A stretch of DNA of 64,000 bases, taken from the NCBI GenBank assembly GCA_966211455.1, contig CBIHNI010000016.1, forward strand, positions 1-64,000, given 5' to 3'. How positions within the stretch are numbered: the first letter of the stretch is position 1; each line of letters opens with the position of its first letter. This DNA comes from 21-14-0-10-47-8 sp966211455 (lineage in GTDB: Bacteria > Bdellovibrionota > Bdellovibrionia > Bdellovibrionales > Bdellovibrionaceae). The notes under the pieces are model-generated. The model made no database searches and was not told the origin of the DNA. It saw only the letters and a program-made list of their open reading frames with translations. This document shows positions 25,736 to 35,046 of the stretch, piece by piece. Position numbers and translations under genes: made by a program.

Positions 25736-27219
25736 TGTCCACCTCCGAAAACTTCGATTTGGCTGAAGAGACATGGCGGTGCCGAATGTCCGACACGAAT
25801 GATCTGGCTGGGTTCGCCTTTGCCGCACCAAGGGGAGCCGTAAATCTCGACTTCCGGCGCAGAACCCACGGCCTTCAGCGAATTCCAGAAAGGAACGGTG
25901 ATGCCGCGATAGTTGGGATTTTTCACCACGGTGGTGAGCTTTCCGTTTTCGATCAGGCGCGCGTATTCGCAGCCGAATTGGAATTTGTTGCGGTAATCGT
26001 CGATCGACCACGAATTGTTGGCCTCCATGTAAATGCCTTTTTCCGTCTGCGCGATCATATCTTTCAGTGAAGATGTGCCGGGTTCCAGATTGATATTGGC
26101 CATGCGATCGATCGGTGCGCGATTCCAGCTCGACGAGCGGAAGTTTGCGACCCCCGGGATTTTCGAACGGGTCTGCGATTCCAAACTTCCAAGACCGCGT
26201 TTCAGAACGCCTTTTTCGATCAGGAATTCGCGCTTGGCAGGATTGCCGCAATCGTCAAAGCCGTAAGAGGCATATTCACCAGGAACTGTCGGATCGAATG
26301 TGACATTCATCAATGGCGAGCCGTACTGCAATTTTCCAAAGTCTTCGGGCTTCACGAAGCTCCAGCCGGCATAGTTGCGCTCGTCACCCAGGATGCGATC
26401 CAGCTCGAGCGGGTGTCCGATCGATTCGTGAATTTGCAGCAGCATTTGGTCCGGAGCCAAAATCAAATCGCGAGTGTCGCTGGGACAATTGGGTGCGGCC
26501 AGAAGCTCTAAAGATTCGCGGCCCGCTTTTTCACACTGACCCATGATTTCGTTTTCATCCCAAGCTTCCAGTCCCATCTGCACACAACGAGCGACGCTGC
26601 CATTCACCGTGCGGGTGAAGCTTTCCGAACCTTCCTGCGCCGTCGCCGAAAAGTTGCTTGCGAGCATCAGGAATTCTTGCTCGGTGTGAGCTCCCGAAGT
26701 GGAGACGTACTCCATGCGGGTTTCAACAAAGCGCCCCATGGCGACCGCAGTGACCACCTTGTCGGAAGTTTTCAATTTGCCGCTGGCTTTCATCAAAAGA
26801 TCCGTCAGTCCTTTCAAGCTTTCTGAATCCAACGAGCGAAACACCGGTGTGCGGTAATGACCTTGTGAAGCCGGACGAACAGAAGGATCGAAATTGAAGA
26901 CCTTGTGTTTGGCGCCACTGGTTGCCAGAGCTTTGGCCTGTGCAAAGGCTTTTGCAAGACCTGCAGAAGATAAATTGCTGGTTCCCGCATAACCAAAGTG
27001 TCCGTCGACCAGGACTTCGATCATCACGCCGCGATCAAAGGTCACCGAATTTTCTTCGGGTCGGCCGTTGCGTACGCCGCGGGTGTGGGTGTTCTCTTCC
27101 ACCAAGCGCAGACCCACCCACTGAGCTTGAGACGAAAAGGCTTTCAGGGCTTGGTGCAGATCCAATTGAGAGTCGTGAAACAAGGGGATCGAAAGAGAAG
27201 GATTCATGTTCGTATTCAT
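25732..27219 (-). CDS. tldD: TldD metalloprotease subunit
   Basis: 495 residues from the ATG at 27219, preceded by GCGAGG. It has HESIGH near residue 260, the HExxxH zinc motif of TldD. The Gly-rich FGCEYARLIENGKL segment and C-terminal CGKGEPSQ are also typical. It works with TldE, whose start overlaps its stop. The divergent neighbour is the EpmA-like gene, about 105 bp away. Confidence 0.94.
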   Translation of the reverse strand: MNTNMNPSLSIPLFHDSQLDLHQALKAFSSQAQWVGLRLVEENTHTRGVRNGRPEENSVTFDRGVMIEVLVDGHFGYAGTSNLSSAGLAKAFAQAKALATSGAKHKVFNFDPSVRPASQGHYRTPVFRSLDSESLKGLTDLLMKASGKLKTSDKVVTAVAMGRFVETRMEYVSTSGAHTEQEFLMLASNFSATAQEGSESFTRTVNGSVARCVQMGLEAWDENEIMGQCEKAGRESLELLAAPNCPSDTRDLILAPDQMLLQIHESIGHPLELDRILGDERNYAGWSFVKPEDFGKLQYGSPLMNVTFDPTVPGEYASYGFDDCGNPAKREFLIEKGVLKRGLGSLESQTRSKIPGVANFRSSSWNRAPIDRMANINLEPGTSSLKDMIAQTEKGIYMEANNSWSIDDYRNKFQFGCEYARLIENGKLTTVVKNPNYRGITVPFWNSLKAVGSAPEVEIYGSPWCGKGEPSQIIRVGHSAPPCLFSQIEVFGGGQ

Positions 27220-27324
27220 GAAAAAGACCTCGCTGGGAACGGGTTTCAAGGAGGTCTCGAGCCTAGCACAGTGTGAAGGTGCTTCCTAGACAAAAGCTTC
27301 GGTGCATGGCAAAGTCCAAAGCCG

Positions 27325-28509
27325 ATGGATCGCTCCCATTACCTGAAAAATATTTGGTCTCCGTATCCGACTATGCCGCCCAAGGCCGAAGTCGCCGGAC
27401 GCATTTCTTTGATCTCGCACAAAGAACGAAAGCTCTCGTTGCAAGGCAAAGGCGAGTGGAGCGTCGCATCTGGCGCCAGTTTCCCGCTCGAGATTTTGCA
27501 GCCGGGTGATTGGATCGCGCTGCAATTACAGAATTCGCAGATTCAAGAGATCACACTTTTATCGCCGGCGCTGAAAGAACCAAAACGTCTTTCTTCTTCG
27601 CCCGAAATTCAGCGTCAGTGGATCGATTTCCTGCAAAAGGTGCGGCATTTTTTTGCGGGCAAAGGCTTTCAAGAGGTGCAAACCCCGACGCTGGTCACCT
27701 GCCCGGGGACCGAGCCGTTCTTGGATCTATTTTCTGTCGGCGGAGCTTATCTGCCGACAAGCCCCGAGCTGCATCTTAAAAAAATGTTGGCCGGTGGTTA
27801 CGAGCAGATTTTTGAAATCCGACCTTGCTTTCGCAAAGGTGAAATTTCCGAGCGTCATCAGCCCGAATTTTGGATGCTGGAATGGTACCGAAGCTTTCAC
27901 GATCTTGAACAAATTCTGCAGGACGCTTTGCATTTGATCGAGTTCTTGGGTGGAGATGTTTCAAAATTTCAGCGTAAATCCATGGCTCAGCTTTTCCAAG
28001 AGAAGCTGGGTTTCACTTTGACCCCGCAAACCACGATCGAAGAATTGAAGGCCTTGGCGGACCAGGTGGGCTTGGGTGAGACCGTTCGCAATTACGCTTT
28101 GTGGGATGATGTTTTCTATCTGATTTTTATCGAAAAGATCGAGCTGGATTTGGATTCGACCCATCCGGTGATCGTCGAAAAATATCCGCCATCGCAAGCG
28201 GCCCTGGCTCGTCTGACTGAAGATGGATGGGGCGATCGCTTCGAGCTTTATTGGAAAGGTTTTGAAATCGCCAATGCCTTTCACGAGCTCAATGATCCGG
28301 TCGTGCAAGAGCAAAGGTCAAAAGAAGACCTGGCCTTGAAACGCGCTCTGGGAAAGGAAATCCCGCCTTTGGATCCCGATTTTTACCACGCGCTTTGGTC
28401 TGGAATGCCACCCGCGGGGGGCATCGCTTTGGGGCTCGAGCGTCTGTTCATGAGTCTTCACGGCATCAAGGACATTCGCCAAGTCCGCGTATTTCCGTCC
28501 ACTGTCTGA
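27325..28509 (+). CDS. epmA: EpmA-like (GenX/PoxA) EF-P lysine aminoacylase
   Basis: 394 residues. The C-terminal two-thirds is a class II lysyl-tRNA-synthetase-type domain with EVQTPTLVTCPGTEPFLDLF, YLPTSPELHLKKMLAGG, RPCFRKGE, HQPEFWMLEWYRSF and GIALGLERLFMSLHG, matching the enzymes that attach beta-lysine to elongation factor P. Ordinary EpmA lacks an anticodon domain, but here about 110 residues precede the catalytic part and look like a small OB-type beta barrel. It is not a full LysRS because the tRNA-binding insertions are missing. No epmB or efp gene is in the window. Confidence 0.88.
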   Translation: MDRSHYLKNIWSPYPTMPPKAEVAGRISLISHKERKLSLQGKGEWSVASGASFPLEILQPGDWIALQLQNSQIQEITLLSPALKEPKRLSSSPEIQRQWIDFLQKVRHFFAGKGFQEVQTPTLVTCPGTEPFLDLFSVGGAYLPTSPELHLKKMLAGGYEQIFEIRPCFRKGEISERHQPEFWMLEWYRSFHDLEQILQDALHLIEFLGGDVSKFQRKSMAQLFQEKLGFTLTPQTTIEELKALADQVGLGETVRNYALWDDVFYLIFIEKIELDLDSTHPVIVEKYPPSQAALARLTEDGWGDRFELYWKGFEIANAFHELNDPVVQEQRSKEDLALKRALGKEIPPLDPDFYHALWSGMPPAGGIALGLERLFMSLHGIKDIRQVRVFPSTV

Positions 28510-28637
28510 TTGTTCAACACCCCTTTGATCCCCAGCCGCGCTCTGTTTAAGTACGCGTAAATTCGGTCTGGTCCCGACATTGAATTGGTTTTTCACTCTC
28601 AAGCTGAAGCTGATTTATTCGGGAGTTCTAGACATTT

Positions 28638-30284
28638 ATGAAGACGAAAATACGATTGAAAAAGTTGAAATCTGTCTCTGCGGTTTTTCTGGCAACTGTG
28701 CTACCTTTGTCCAATGCCGTAGCCCTGACCGATTTGCAAACACGCATGCAGTCTCCAAAGGTTTCACGAGATGCGGCCATCCGCGATTTTGGGTTGGTTC
28801 GTCTTTGGGCTTTGGACACGGCCGAAGGATTTGAAAATGATCTGGTGATGGGCGATGCGCGCAGTGCTCTTGGCGTGAAGCTGATCAATAAACGCGTGAA
28901 TTTGATGCGCCAACCGGTTTGCCCGCGCGATAACTTTGTCTACTTCAACAAGGGCATGATTCAGTCCGATGAAACTTTTTTGATCGATGGTTTGTTGAAC
29001 GAAGCAAAGACATACAAAACTGAACTAGCAAATCCACCGGGTCTTGCAACAAGACTTTGGAATGCAACGGCCGGCAAAGAAGAAGGAAACCGATTCCAGA
29101 AAGCCTTAGCGGCTTCGGAAAATCGCGAAGCGGTCCGTCGTTCGACATCTTTGCTCGAGGTCAAGCCGACCGCGTCGGGCGGGATGGAGCTGAATTCGAC
29201 CGATTACACAATTGGTGGTTGGTTCAAGCCGAATCTCAATGGCGATCAGCCGATGATGCTTTTTAGAAAGCTCTACGCCGATTCGAAAGGTCAGAATGCC
29301 GAGACCGAGTGGGAGATCTGGGCGGCCGGAAACCGCTTGTACTTCCATAACTATCGTTACAATTCGGCCAATCCAAAAACTTACAGCAAGTATCTGACGG
29401 CCGAGATGGCAGCCCAGTTCCGTGCTCAGAACAATAAATTTTACGACGTGAAAGATTACGCTGAAGATGCGCAACTCAAGTTCGATGCCAATGCTGCAAA
29501 AAAGGGATCGAATTCGATTCAAACTCAGATCGTCGCAACGGGTGCCGCCGTTCCTCTTCAGCGCGTTTTCACCGAGCCACCTCAACCACCGTTGTCAAAG
29601 AAACCTCCGGTCGTGATTCCGCCGGTCATTCCTCCTGTCGTGCCTCCGGTTATCCCGCCTGTCGTGCCGCCCGGGATGCCGCCGGTGACTCCTCCGGGGC
29701 CACCGCCAGTTATTCCGCCAGGGCATCCGCCGAAACCACCATTGCCGCCGATTATTATCGTTCCGCCTATTGATAATGGTCACAAGGAATACACGGCCAA
29801 CTTTGACCTGAAGGAAATTTCTTGGGCGATGACTTTGGGATCGACCTACAGCCGAATCAAACGAGATGTGCATCAGGATTCGTGGACTTACATTTCGTTC
29901 AGCGTGCATCTGAACGATCCATTGGGTCCGTACGTGGATCTGGTTGTGATCCAGGATCCGAACGAAAAGTTATTTCGGGACGAGCCGATCTTTGCGAAGA
30001 GCGTGAAGACCGTGCGCTGGGAATTGGACCGCAATATGTTGTCGCGTCCGGCGTTGAATCCATACATGTACGCGGACAAAATCGAAAAGACCTGCCAGGG
30101 TTCATCTTGCGTCAAATCGGTTCTGCAAGTCGGAAGCGTCGATGCAAACGTCGGCTACAAAGGTTTCATGCGTGGAATTTACATTTCCAAGAAAGCTCTT
30201 CGTCCCGACCAGTCGATCGAGATGGCTTCGCAGTTCTATCCGCATGATATCGACCAGTGTACTTATAATAACAAAATCGATTAA
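28638..30284 (+). CDS. Secreted LamG/ConA-like protein with Pro-rich insert
   Basis: 548 residues with a signal peptide. A segment with TIGGWFKPN...WEIWAAGNRLYFHNY (about 190-250) and a later SWTYISFSVHLND..LGPYVDLVV (about 415-440) resemble the two halves of a concanavalin-A-like lectin sandwich, split by a low-complexity insert of PP(V/I)IPP(V/G) repeats (about 318-380). An Asn/Ala-rich middle region adds to the insert. It is 12 nt from the next gene, so the two probably work together. Adhesion or glycan binding is an inference; no catalytic site is visible. Confidence 0.75.
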   Translation: MKTKIRLKKLKSVSAVFLATVLPLSNAVALTDLQTRMQSPKVSRDAAIRDFGLVRLWALDTAEGFENDLVMGDARSALGVKLINKRVNLMRQPVCPRDNFVYFNKGMIQSDETFLIDGLLNEAKTYKTELANPPGLATRLWNATAGKEEGNRFQKALAASENREAVRRSTSLLEVKPTASGGMELNSTDYTIGGWFKPNLNGDQPMMLFRKLYADSKGQNAETEWEIWAAGNRLYFHNYRYNSANPKTYSKYLTAEMAAQFRAQNNKFYDVKDYAEDAQLKFDANAAKKGSNSIQTQIVATGAAVPLQRVFTEPPQPPLSKKPPVVIPPVIPPVVPPVIPPVVPPGMPPVTPPGPPPVIPPGHPPKPPLPPIIIVPPIDNGHKEYTANFDLKEISWAMTLGSTYSRIKRDVHQDSWTYISFSVHLNDPLGPYVDLVVIQDPNEKLFRDEPIFAKSVKTVRWELDRNMLSRPALNPYMYADKIEKTCQGSSCVKSVLQVGSVDANVGYKGFMRGIYISKKALRPDQSIEMASQFYPHDIDQCTYNNKID

Positions 30285-30296
30285 AGAAGAGACCCG

Positions 30297-31514
30297 ATGC
30301 TTCGATATCTTCTGTTGACCATATTTCTAATCGTGGGACCGGCGGGGGCGCAAGCCGCCGTCTGGAATCACACGCCTGGTGAGCAGTGGAGCGAAGCTTG
30401 GGAGCAGAAGTATTCAAAGTGGATCGAAACTTCGGTGGATACGGGTTGGCTGCTGCAAAAAGATTCGATTTTTGCCGGCACCGGCATGGTCGATTGCGCC
30501 AAGTTCGTTTATCTTTTGCGTCTTTATTTCTCCTATCAAAACGGTCTTGAGTTTGCGATTTCGCCTTCGGCTTTGGGCGCACAGAAGATGTCCAGCCGGC
30601 AGTCGAATTGGGATTCTTATCCGGCGGGTGCGGCTCGCGTTCGCGCCTTCGCACTTTCGGTGATGGATCGTGCCCACACGACGACTTTACCTGGCGATAC
30701 CGTGCTGGTCGCTTTAACCAAAGAGTCGCTTCGACCTGGAATTATTTTGTTAGGCGACTCACAAAGAACTCACACGTGGCTTTTGCAAAAGGTGACTGAT
30801 TATGGATTTCCGCTCTTTTTATATTCGACCTTGCCGCAGTCGGATTATTTGTATCAGTCTTTCGCATTTCCGGCACCGCAGTCGGTTTTCCCGCTGAAGC
30901 AGCTGCCTTCGGATCGATCCGCGGGGCTTCGTCGATTCAAATGGCCGCAAGATATCGGCAAAGCGCCCGAACAAATTTCCTATCGCAGCGACGATCAGAT
31001 GCGGCAGTCGTATAAGGATTTTTTTAAAGACATTCGAAAGCGCATGGCCAAAGTTTCACCGACGGCCAATCCGGCCGAGCATGCCAATCAAGAAATGGAT
31101 TTCCTGATGCAAGATGTTTGCGCCAAGGTCTGGGAGCGGGTCGATATCATGATCGATGCGGATGCCGCACTAAAGAAGCTGCGCCAAGTGAAAGGAAGCT
31201 ATGCTCGCTTTTCATCGGCGGAAGAGGATTTGTATTCAACTCCGCAGCGGGACAAAGATATCGTGATTGCTTTTGAGGAGCTGGATCAGTTTTTCGCGAA
31301 TCACCAGTCTCAGCTGTCAGTTGAAATCCGCCGTCGCTACAACACGGTGATCAATCCGCGCTGGTATTCGGACGACGAATGCGTGGTCACCTGGGCCCAA
31401 AAACGAGCCGAGCCTCTAGGCGCCTTACGCGACCGCTTCCCAAAAAAGACAGAAGCCTTCTCAAGCCCCTATTCCAACTTCGGAACCCGCTGGGGCATCT
31501 CAACAGCCCCATAG
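30297..31514 (+). CDS. Secreted NlpC/P60-like cysteine-peptidase-like protein
   Basis: 405 residues with a signal peptide. The segment MVDCAKFVYLLRLYFSYQNG (about 61-80) carries the DC..FV pattern of NlpC/P60-type catalytic Cys sites, and a His in SQRTHTWLLQKV about 90 residues later could be the second catalytic residue. The remainder, helical and with Trp/Asp motifs, is not recognised. Ribosome-binding site AAGAAGAG precedes the ATG and the spacing to the upstream gene is 12 nt. A cell-wall or peptide-cutting role is suggested but not shown. Confidence 0.65.
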   Translation: MLRYLLLTIFLIVGPAGAQAAVWNHTPGEQWSEAWEQKYSKWIETSVDTGWLLQKDSIFAGTGMVDCAKFVYLLRLYFSYQNGLEFAISPSALGAQKMSSRQSNWDSYPAGAARVRAFALSVMDRAHTTTLPGDTVLVALTKESLRPGIILLGDSQRTHTWLLQKVTDYGFPLFLYSTLPQSDYLYQSFAFPAPQSVFPLKQLPSDRSAGLRRFKWPQDIGKAPEQISYRSDDQMRQSYKDFFKDIRKRMAKVSPTANPAEHANQEMDFLMQDVCAKVWERVDIMIDADAALKKLRQVKGSYARFSSAEEDLYSTPQRDKDIVIAFEELDQFFANHQSQLSVEIRRRYNTVINPRWYSDDECVVTWAQKRAEPLGALRDRFPKKTEAFSSPYSNFGTRWGISTAP

Positions 31515-31686
31515 CTCTCCAACATCCGACGAACACCAGTGCCCCGCCATCTCACGACCCCACCCCATCCGCCCACCGGACCCGGGCCCGCACGTCGCGG
31601 ACACTTGTGCTTCTCTCCGCCCCTGATTTCGCTTTTGACCCCGCAAGCCTTTTGCTTTCCTGAAGTCCAGCGGGGGTATCGGTCAC
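31515..31686. other. C-rich region upstream of the REP-associated transposase
   Basis: A C-rich stretch without a coding pattern I trust. It ends in the REP motif GGGGGTATCGGTCAC (31672-31686) that touches the transposase ATG. Confidence 0.5.
31672..31686 (+). repeat. REP-like motif, copy 1 (5' of transposase)
   Basis: GGGGGTATCGGTCAC lies directly before the ATG at 31687. The same 15-mer occurs at 32079-32093, inverted at 32113-32127 and inverted with one mismatch at 32161-32175. Confidence 0.85.
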
Positions 31687-32484
31687 ATGACAAAGCAAAC
31701 TTCATTTCAGAAAACAAATTGGAAACACAGATTCTCACACGGCGGAAGCCTCAGGCAGCTTCGTGCAGGCCGCGGAGCCAGGCCCTTATCCACAAAAGCG
31801 TCCCTGCACTTAGTGTTAAAAGCCAATCGGGATCGTGTGAGGGGTGGGCTTCGAGTATCAAGAAGATTTCAGCTCATTTATTTTCTCATTCAAAAGTACG
31901 CAGTGAAGTTCTTTATTAAAGTGGAGCAGGTGAGCATCCAAAACGATCACATCCACTTATTAATCCGCACATCTAGAAGATCTTTATACCAACACTTCTT
32001 CCGGGTGCTGGCCGGACAAATCGCACAAGTCTTCGAGAAAGAGGGCCTTCTTTCAGTCTGCAAAATCCAAAGTCCTGTGGGGGTATCGGTCACGCAAGCC
32101 GAAAGCTTGGCTGTGACCGATACCCCCACTGGGTCTTCAGGCGAAGCGAATGTCCCCCGCGTGACCGGTACCCCCAGAAGAGGGGCTTTGGTTGAAAGCG
32201 AAGGCTTGGAAGCTGAGAGAAGTTGCATGGTTGGCGGGGATCGCGTGGCTCCGATTGGTGATGGGGCGAAGGGGTTGTCAGGACCTGATAAGGCGAGTGC
32301 GACGAAGCTGCAAAAGCTTTGGAAGCATCGGCCTTTTACGCGGGTGGTGCGAGCCTTCCGAGATCAGCTGCAGGTTAGAGACTACATCCAGCTCAATGAG
32401 AAAGAGGCTCTGCGCGATATCCCATACCGCAAGCGAAGGCTGCGGGGGCTCTCGTCCACAGAGTGGGAGAGGCTTTGGAGTTAA
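31687..32484 (+). CDS. REP-associated Y1 (IS200-like) transposase with internal REPs
   Basis: 265 residues. HIH (88-90, in NDHIHLLIRTS) is the HUH metal-binding motif and Tyr233 in RDYIQLNE fits the catalytic tyrosine of Y1 enzymes; FFRVLAGQIAQVF and RPFTRVVRAF are the family landmarks. Between them about 75 residues (GDSLK-like segment near 125-200, Gly/Pro/Ser-rich) are absent from the paralogue at 49699 and are encoded by DNA holding three REP copies. The frame stays open, so the protein may still fold. A cut-and-paste of single-stranded REP DNA is expected from the family. Expression and activity are unknown. Confidence 0.85.
   Translation: MTKQTSFQKTNWKHRFSHGGSLRQLRAGRGARPLSTKASLHLVLKANRDRVRGGLRVSRRFQLIYFLIQKYAVKFFIKVEQVSIQNDHIHLLIRTSRRSLYQHFFRVLAGQIAQVFEKEGLLSVCKIQSPVGVSVTQAESLAVTDTPTGSSGEANVPRVTGTPRRGALVESEGLEAERSCMVGGDRVAPIGDGAKGLSGPDKASATKLQKLWKHRPFTRVVRAFRDQLQVRDYIQLNEKEALRDIPYRKRRLRGLSSTEWERLWS
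32077..32129. repeat. REP pair forming an inverted repeat inside the transposase gene
   Basis: GTGGGGGTATCGGTCAC (32077-32093) and GTGACCGATACCCCCAC (32113-32129) are perfect 17-bp complements around a 19-nt loop that itself can pair (AAGC/GCTT). This is the classic BIME-like hairpin arrangement, here within coding sequence and in frame. Confidence 0.9.
32161..32175 (-). repeat. REP-like motif, copy 4 (one mismatch)
   Basis: GTGACCGGTACCCCC is the inverted REP with one A-to-G change. It lies 31 bp after the inverted repeat, also inside the transposase gene. Confidence 0.75.
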
Positions 32485-32660
32485 TGAGCCCTCCTAAATG
32501 TTAAAAATTTGGATTTGGTAAAGGCAAGTGGGGAGATTTCGTGAATCAGTTTAGATTCGCTTCAGGGTGGCTTCAGTTTACGCCGTTAGCTGTGTGAGGA
32601 CGCACATCTTTTCAATCTTCATTTGTGTTCGATCGAAATCGAGCCTAACTATTTTAAGCC

Positions 32661-34556
32661 ATGAAACCAAAGAAGTCCGGCTTCTTTTCCCATCTCCGCG
32701 AGCATTCATTTCTATCACTTGATAAGAAATTATTAGGTGTCGTTCTTGTTGTGAATGTTCTCTTTACTTTGTGTTGGACATTTATCAGTGTCCATATGCA
32801 ACAAAAGACGGAAATTAAAAATCAGTCGCAAGACTTCCAGTATATAAAGGCCGTGATCTTGCCGGCGATTGAAAACTCGGTCTGGAATGTGGATCAAGAA
32901 CAAACCCGAGTGCAGGTTCAAGGTATTCTCGTCAACCCGCGCGTGGTGCGCGTGCAGATTTTCGAGAAGGGCGGAAACGGAACTCCATTTATCGATATCT
33001 CAAAGGGCGGGACCTTTTCAGATGTTCAGACCATGTTTTATGATTTGAAAGCACCTAGCTATGGCGAAGGAAAGCCTTTCGCTTCAATGGTGATGTACAC
33101 GACATTGGATCCGATCATGTCGCGCATGTGGTCCGAGACCATGCGCTATGTGATTTCCGAAGGGCTTGAGACCCTGATCCTGAGTTTTTTAATTTTGTAC
33201 ACGGTTCGGGTTTTGGTTCTGAATCATTTAGGACATATCTCGAAATTCTTTAAAGAGAACAGTTACATTTCAAAGCACACGCCGCATTTTTATCGCAAAT
33301 CGCAAGGGCGTTTCAATGATGAGATCGACACTTTGGTCACGACGATCAATCGCACCATTGACGAGTCAAAGAAGTATCAATCCCAGGTCGAAGATCTCAA
33401 AGATCGGGCGGAAAAAGCGAATCAAGCCAAGTCGATGTTTTTAGCCAGCATCAATCACGAATTGCGGACTCCGTTAAATGCGATCCTAGGAGTCAGCGAT
33501 CTTTTGCAAGATTCGACAGATCCCAACGAGACGAAGCAGCTTCTGGACATTCAAAAGCGATCCGGTCTGCATCTTCTGCATTTGGTGGACGAGATCCTGG
33601 ATTTCTCGAAGATCGAAGCGGGGCAGGTGAAGATCGAAAGTCAGCCGATGGATATTCGCAAAGCGCTTGAGACCTGCCGTATGATTATGGAAAGCCATAT
33701 GAAAGAGCGGGAAAATCGACTGGAGATGGTCGTCGATCCGAAATTTCCGGCTTTGATCTTTGGCGATCTGAATCGCATCAATCAAATCATCATCAATTTG
33801 GTCAGCAACGCCAATAAATTCACCGACCGTGGTGTGGTCACCGTGCAGATCAACGCCAAAGGTCTGACTTACGAGATCATGGTCAAAGACACCGGACGCG
33901 GAATTCCCGAAGATAAATTGGAAGAAATCTTTCTTCCGTTCCGTCAATTGGACAATCAACCGAATCTTTCCCGAAAAGGGACGGGGATCGGTCTTTCCAT
34001 CACCAAACGTCTGGTCGATATTATGGGTGGGCATATCGATGTCGATAGCAAAGTTGGGTTTGGCAGCGCCTTTCTGATCACGCTGCCATTGAATGTGGTT
34101 ATGCAACAAGCGCAGCCGCCTCCGCCACCACCGCCGGCCACCAAGCAACAAATCGAGGATACCAATCTCAAACACCGGGTGAAGCTGTTGGTTGTTGAAG
34201 ATACGCCCGAAGTGCAAATGCTGATTCAAGCTTATTTGAAGGGCGCCGATGTGGATCTAACCTTTGCCCAAAATGGCGAAGAAGGCGTTTTGAAATTCGA
34301 GAAGGATCATCCGTCCGTCATCTTTATGGATCTGCAAATGCCGGTGATGAACGGCTTCGAGGCGACCCAGAAAATTCGCGAGCTGGAAAGAAAAGACGGA
34401 AACCATCATGTGCGCATCTTTGCGCTCACGGCGCTGGCGACCAAAGGCGATTTGGATCAGGCGCTTCAGGCTGGATGCGACGGTTACGTCACCAAGCCAT
34501 TTTCGAAAACAAAATTGTTACAGACTTTGCAAGAAGATGCGGGTGCGGCCTCCTGA
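32661..34556 (+). CDS. Hybrid sensor histidine kinase/response regulator
   Basis: 631 residues. Two membrane helices (about 26-46 and 168-192) bracket a roughly 120-residue periplasmic sensor. A coiled coil leads to the HisKA domain with His266 in NHELRTPLN, then the ATPase domain with N box IINLVSNANKFTD and G boxes DTGRGIP and GTGIGLSITK. A Pro-rich linker (PPPPPPPATK) joins a receiver domain whose Asp557 sits in FMDLQMPVMNG. It should sense an unknown signal, autophosphorylate and pass the phosphate to its receiver. No partner regulator is adjacent. Upstream, 175 bp contain no gene. Confidence 0.95.
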   Translation: MKPKKSGFFSHLREHSFLSLDKKLLGVVLVVNVLFTLCWTFISVHMQQKTEIKNQSQDFQYIKAVILPAIENSVWNVDQEQTRVQVQGILVNPRVVRVQIFEKGGNGTPFIDISKGGTFSDVQTMFYDLKAPSYGEGKPFASMVMYTTLDPIMSRMWSETMRYVISEGLETLILSFLILYTVRVLVLNHLGHISKFFKENSYISKHTPHFYRKSQGRFNDEIDTLVTTINRTIDESKKYQSQVEDLKDRAEKANQAKSMFLASINHELRTPLNAILGVSDLLQDSTDPNETKQLLDIQKRSGLHLLHLVDEILDFSKIEAGQVKIESQPMDIRKALETCRMIMESHMKERENRLEMVVDPKFPALIFGDLNRINQIIINLVSNANKFTDRGVVTVQINAKGLTYEIMVKDTGRGIPEDKLEEIFLPFRQLDNQPNLSRKGTGIGLSITKRLVDIMGGHIDVDSKVGFGSAFLITLPLNVVMQQAQPPPPPPPATKQQIEDTNLKHRVKLLVVEDTPEVQMLIQAYLKGADVDLTFAQNGEEGVLKFEKDHPSVIFMDLQMPVMNGFEATQKIRELERKDGNHHVRIFALTALATKGDLDQALQAGCDGYVTKPFSKTKLLQTLQEDAGAAS

Positions 34557-34605
34557 CCGGGCAGAGGAAGGCCTTTCAAATCAAAGACAGATTGTGTGCA
34601 AAAAA

Positions 34606-34890
34606 TTACTTCGCGTTCTTGTTGATCGCGTCTTTCAGTTCTTTGCCGACTTTGAAGAACGGCAATTTTTTCTCGTCGACATTGATCACTTCGCCAGTGC
34701 GAGGATTGCGTCCTTTGTAAGAGTCGTACTGACGATTCACGAATGAACCAAAGCCACGAATTTCAATGCGGTCGTCTCTCATCAAGGCTTCAACCATGGA
34801 ATCAAAAATGGTGTTCACGACGGTTTCGGCTTTCACACGAGTAATACCAGCTTTTTCTGCAATCAAGTTGATGAGATCTGCTTTTGTCAT
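34606..34890 (-). CDS. HU/IHF-family DNA-binding protein (IHF-beta-like)
   Basis: 94 residues from the ATG at 34890, which follows AGGGA; the frame extends upstream to 34995 without support. RIEIRGFGSFVNRQY and GRNPRTGEVINVDEKKLPFF are the DNA-binding beta-arm signatures, with the RIEIRGFGSF pattern closer to IHF beta than to HU. It bends DNA and organises the nucleoid. It lies between the histidine kinase and the glycosyltransferase operon, convergent with the former, and appears monocistronic. Confidence 0.93.
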   Translation of the reverse strand: MTKADLINLIAEKAGITRVKAETVVNTIFDSMVEALMRDDRIEIRGFGSFVNRQYDSYKGRNPRTGEVINVDEKKLPFFKVGKELKDAINKNAK

Positions 34891-35046
34891 TTTTGTCCCT
34901 GAAGCTAAATATTTGATAACACTCTCAATTATACAGATGCTTCGGGGGCTGACCAGGACTTCAGAGGCCTTGTTGCGGTGCGCGTTTATCTTCAAACGAA
35001 AGCCGGCAAAGGTCGGAGCGGATGACTGGGCGCAAGATCTAGTTTT

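Noticed and set aside
24368..26251. 627-codon version of TldE
   Set aside because: The first 172 codons are antisense of tldD; the coupled ATG at 25735 is the true start.
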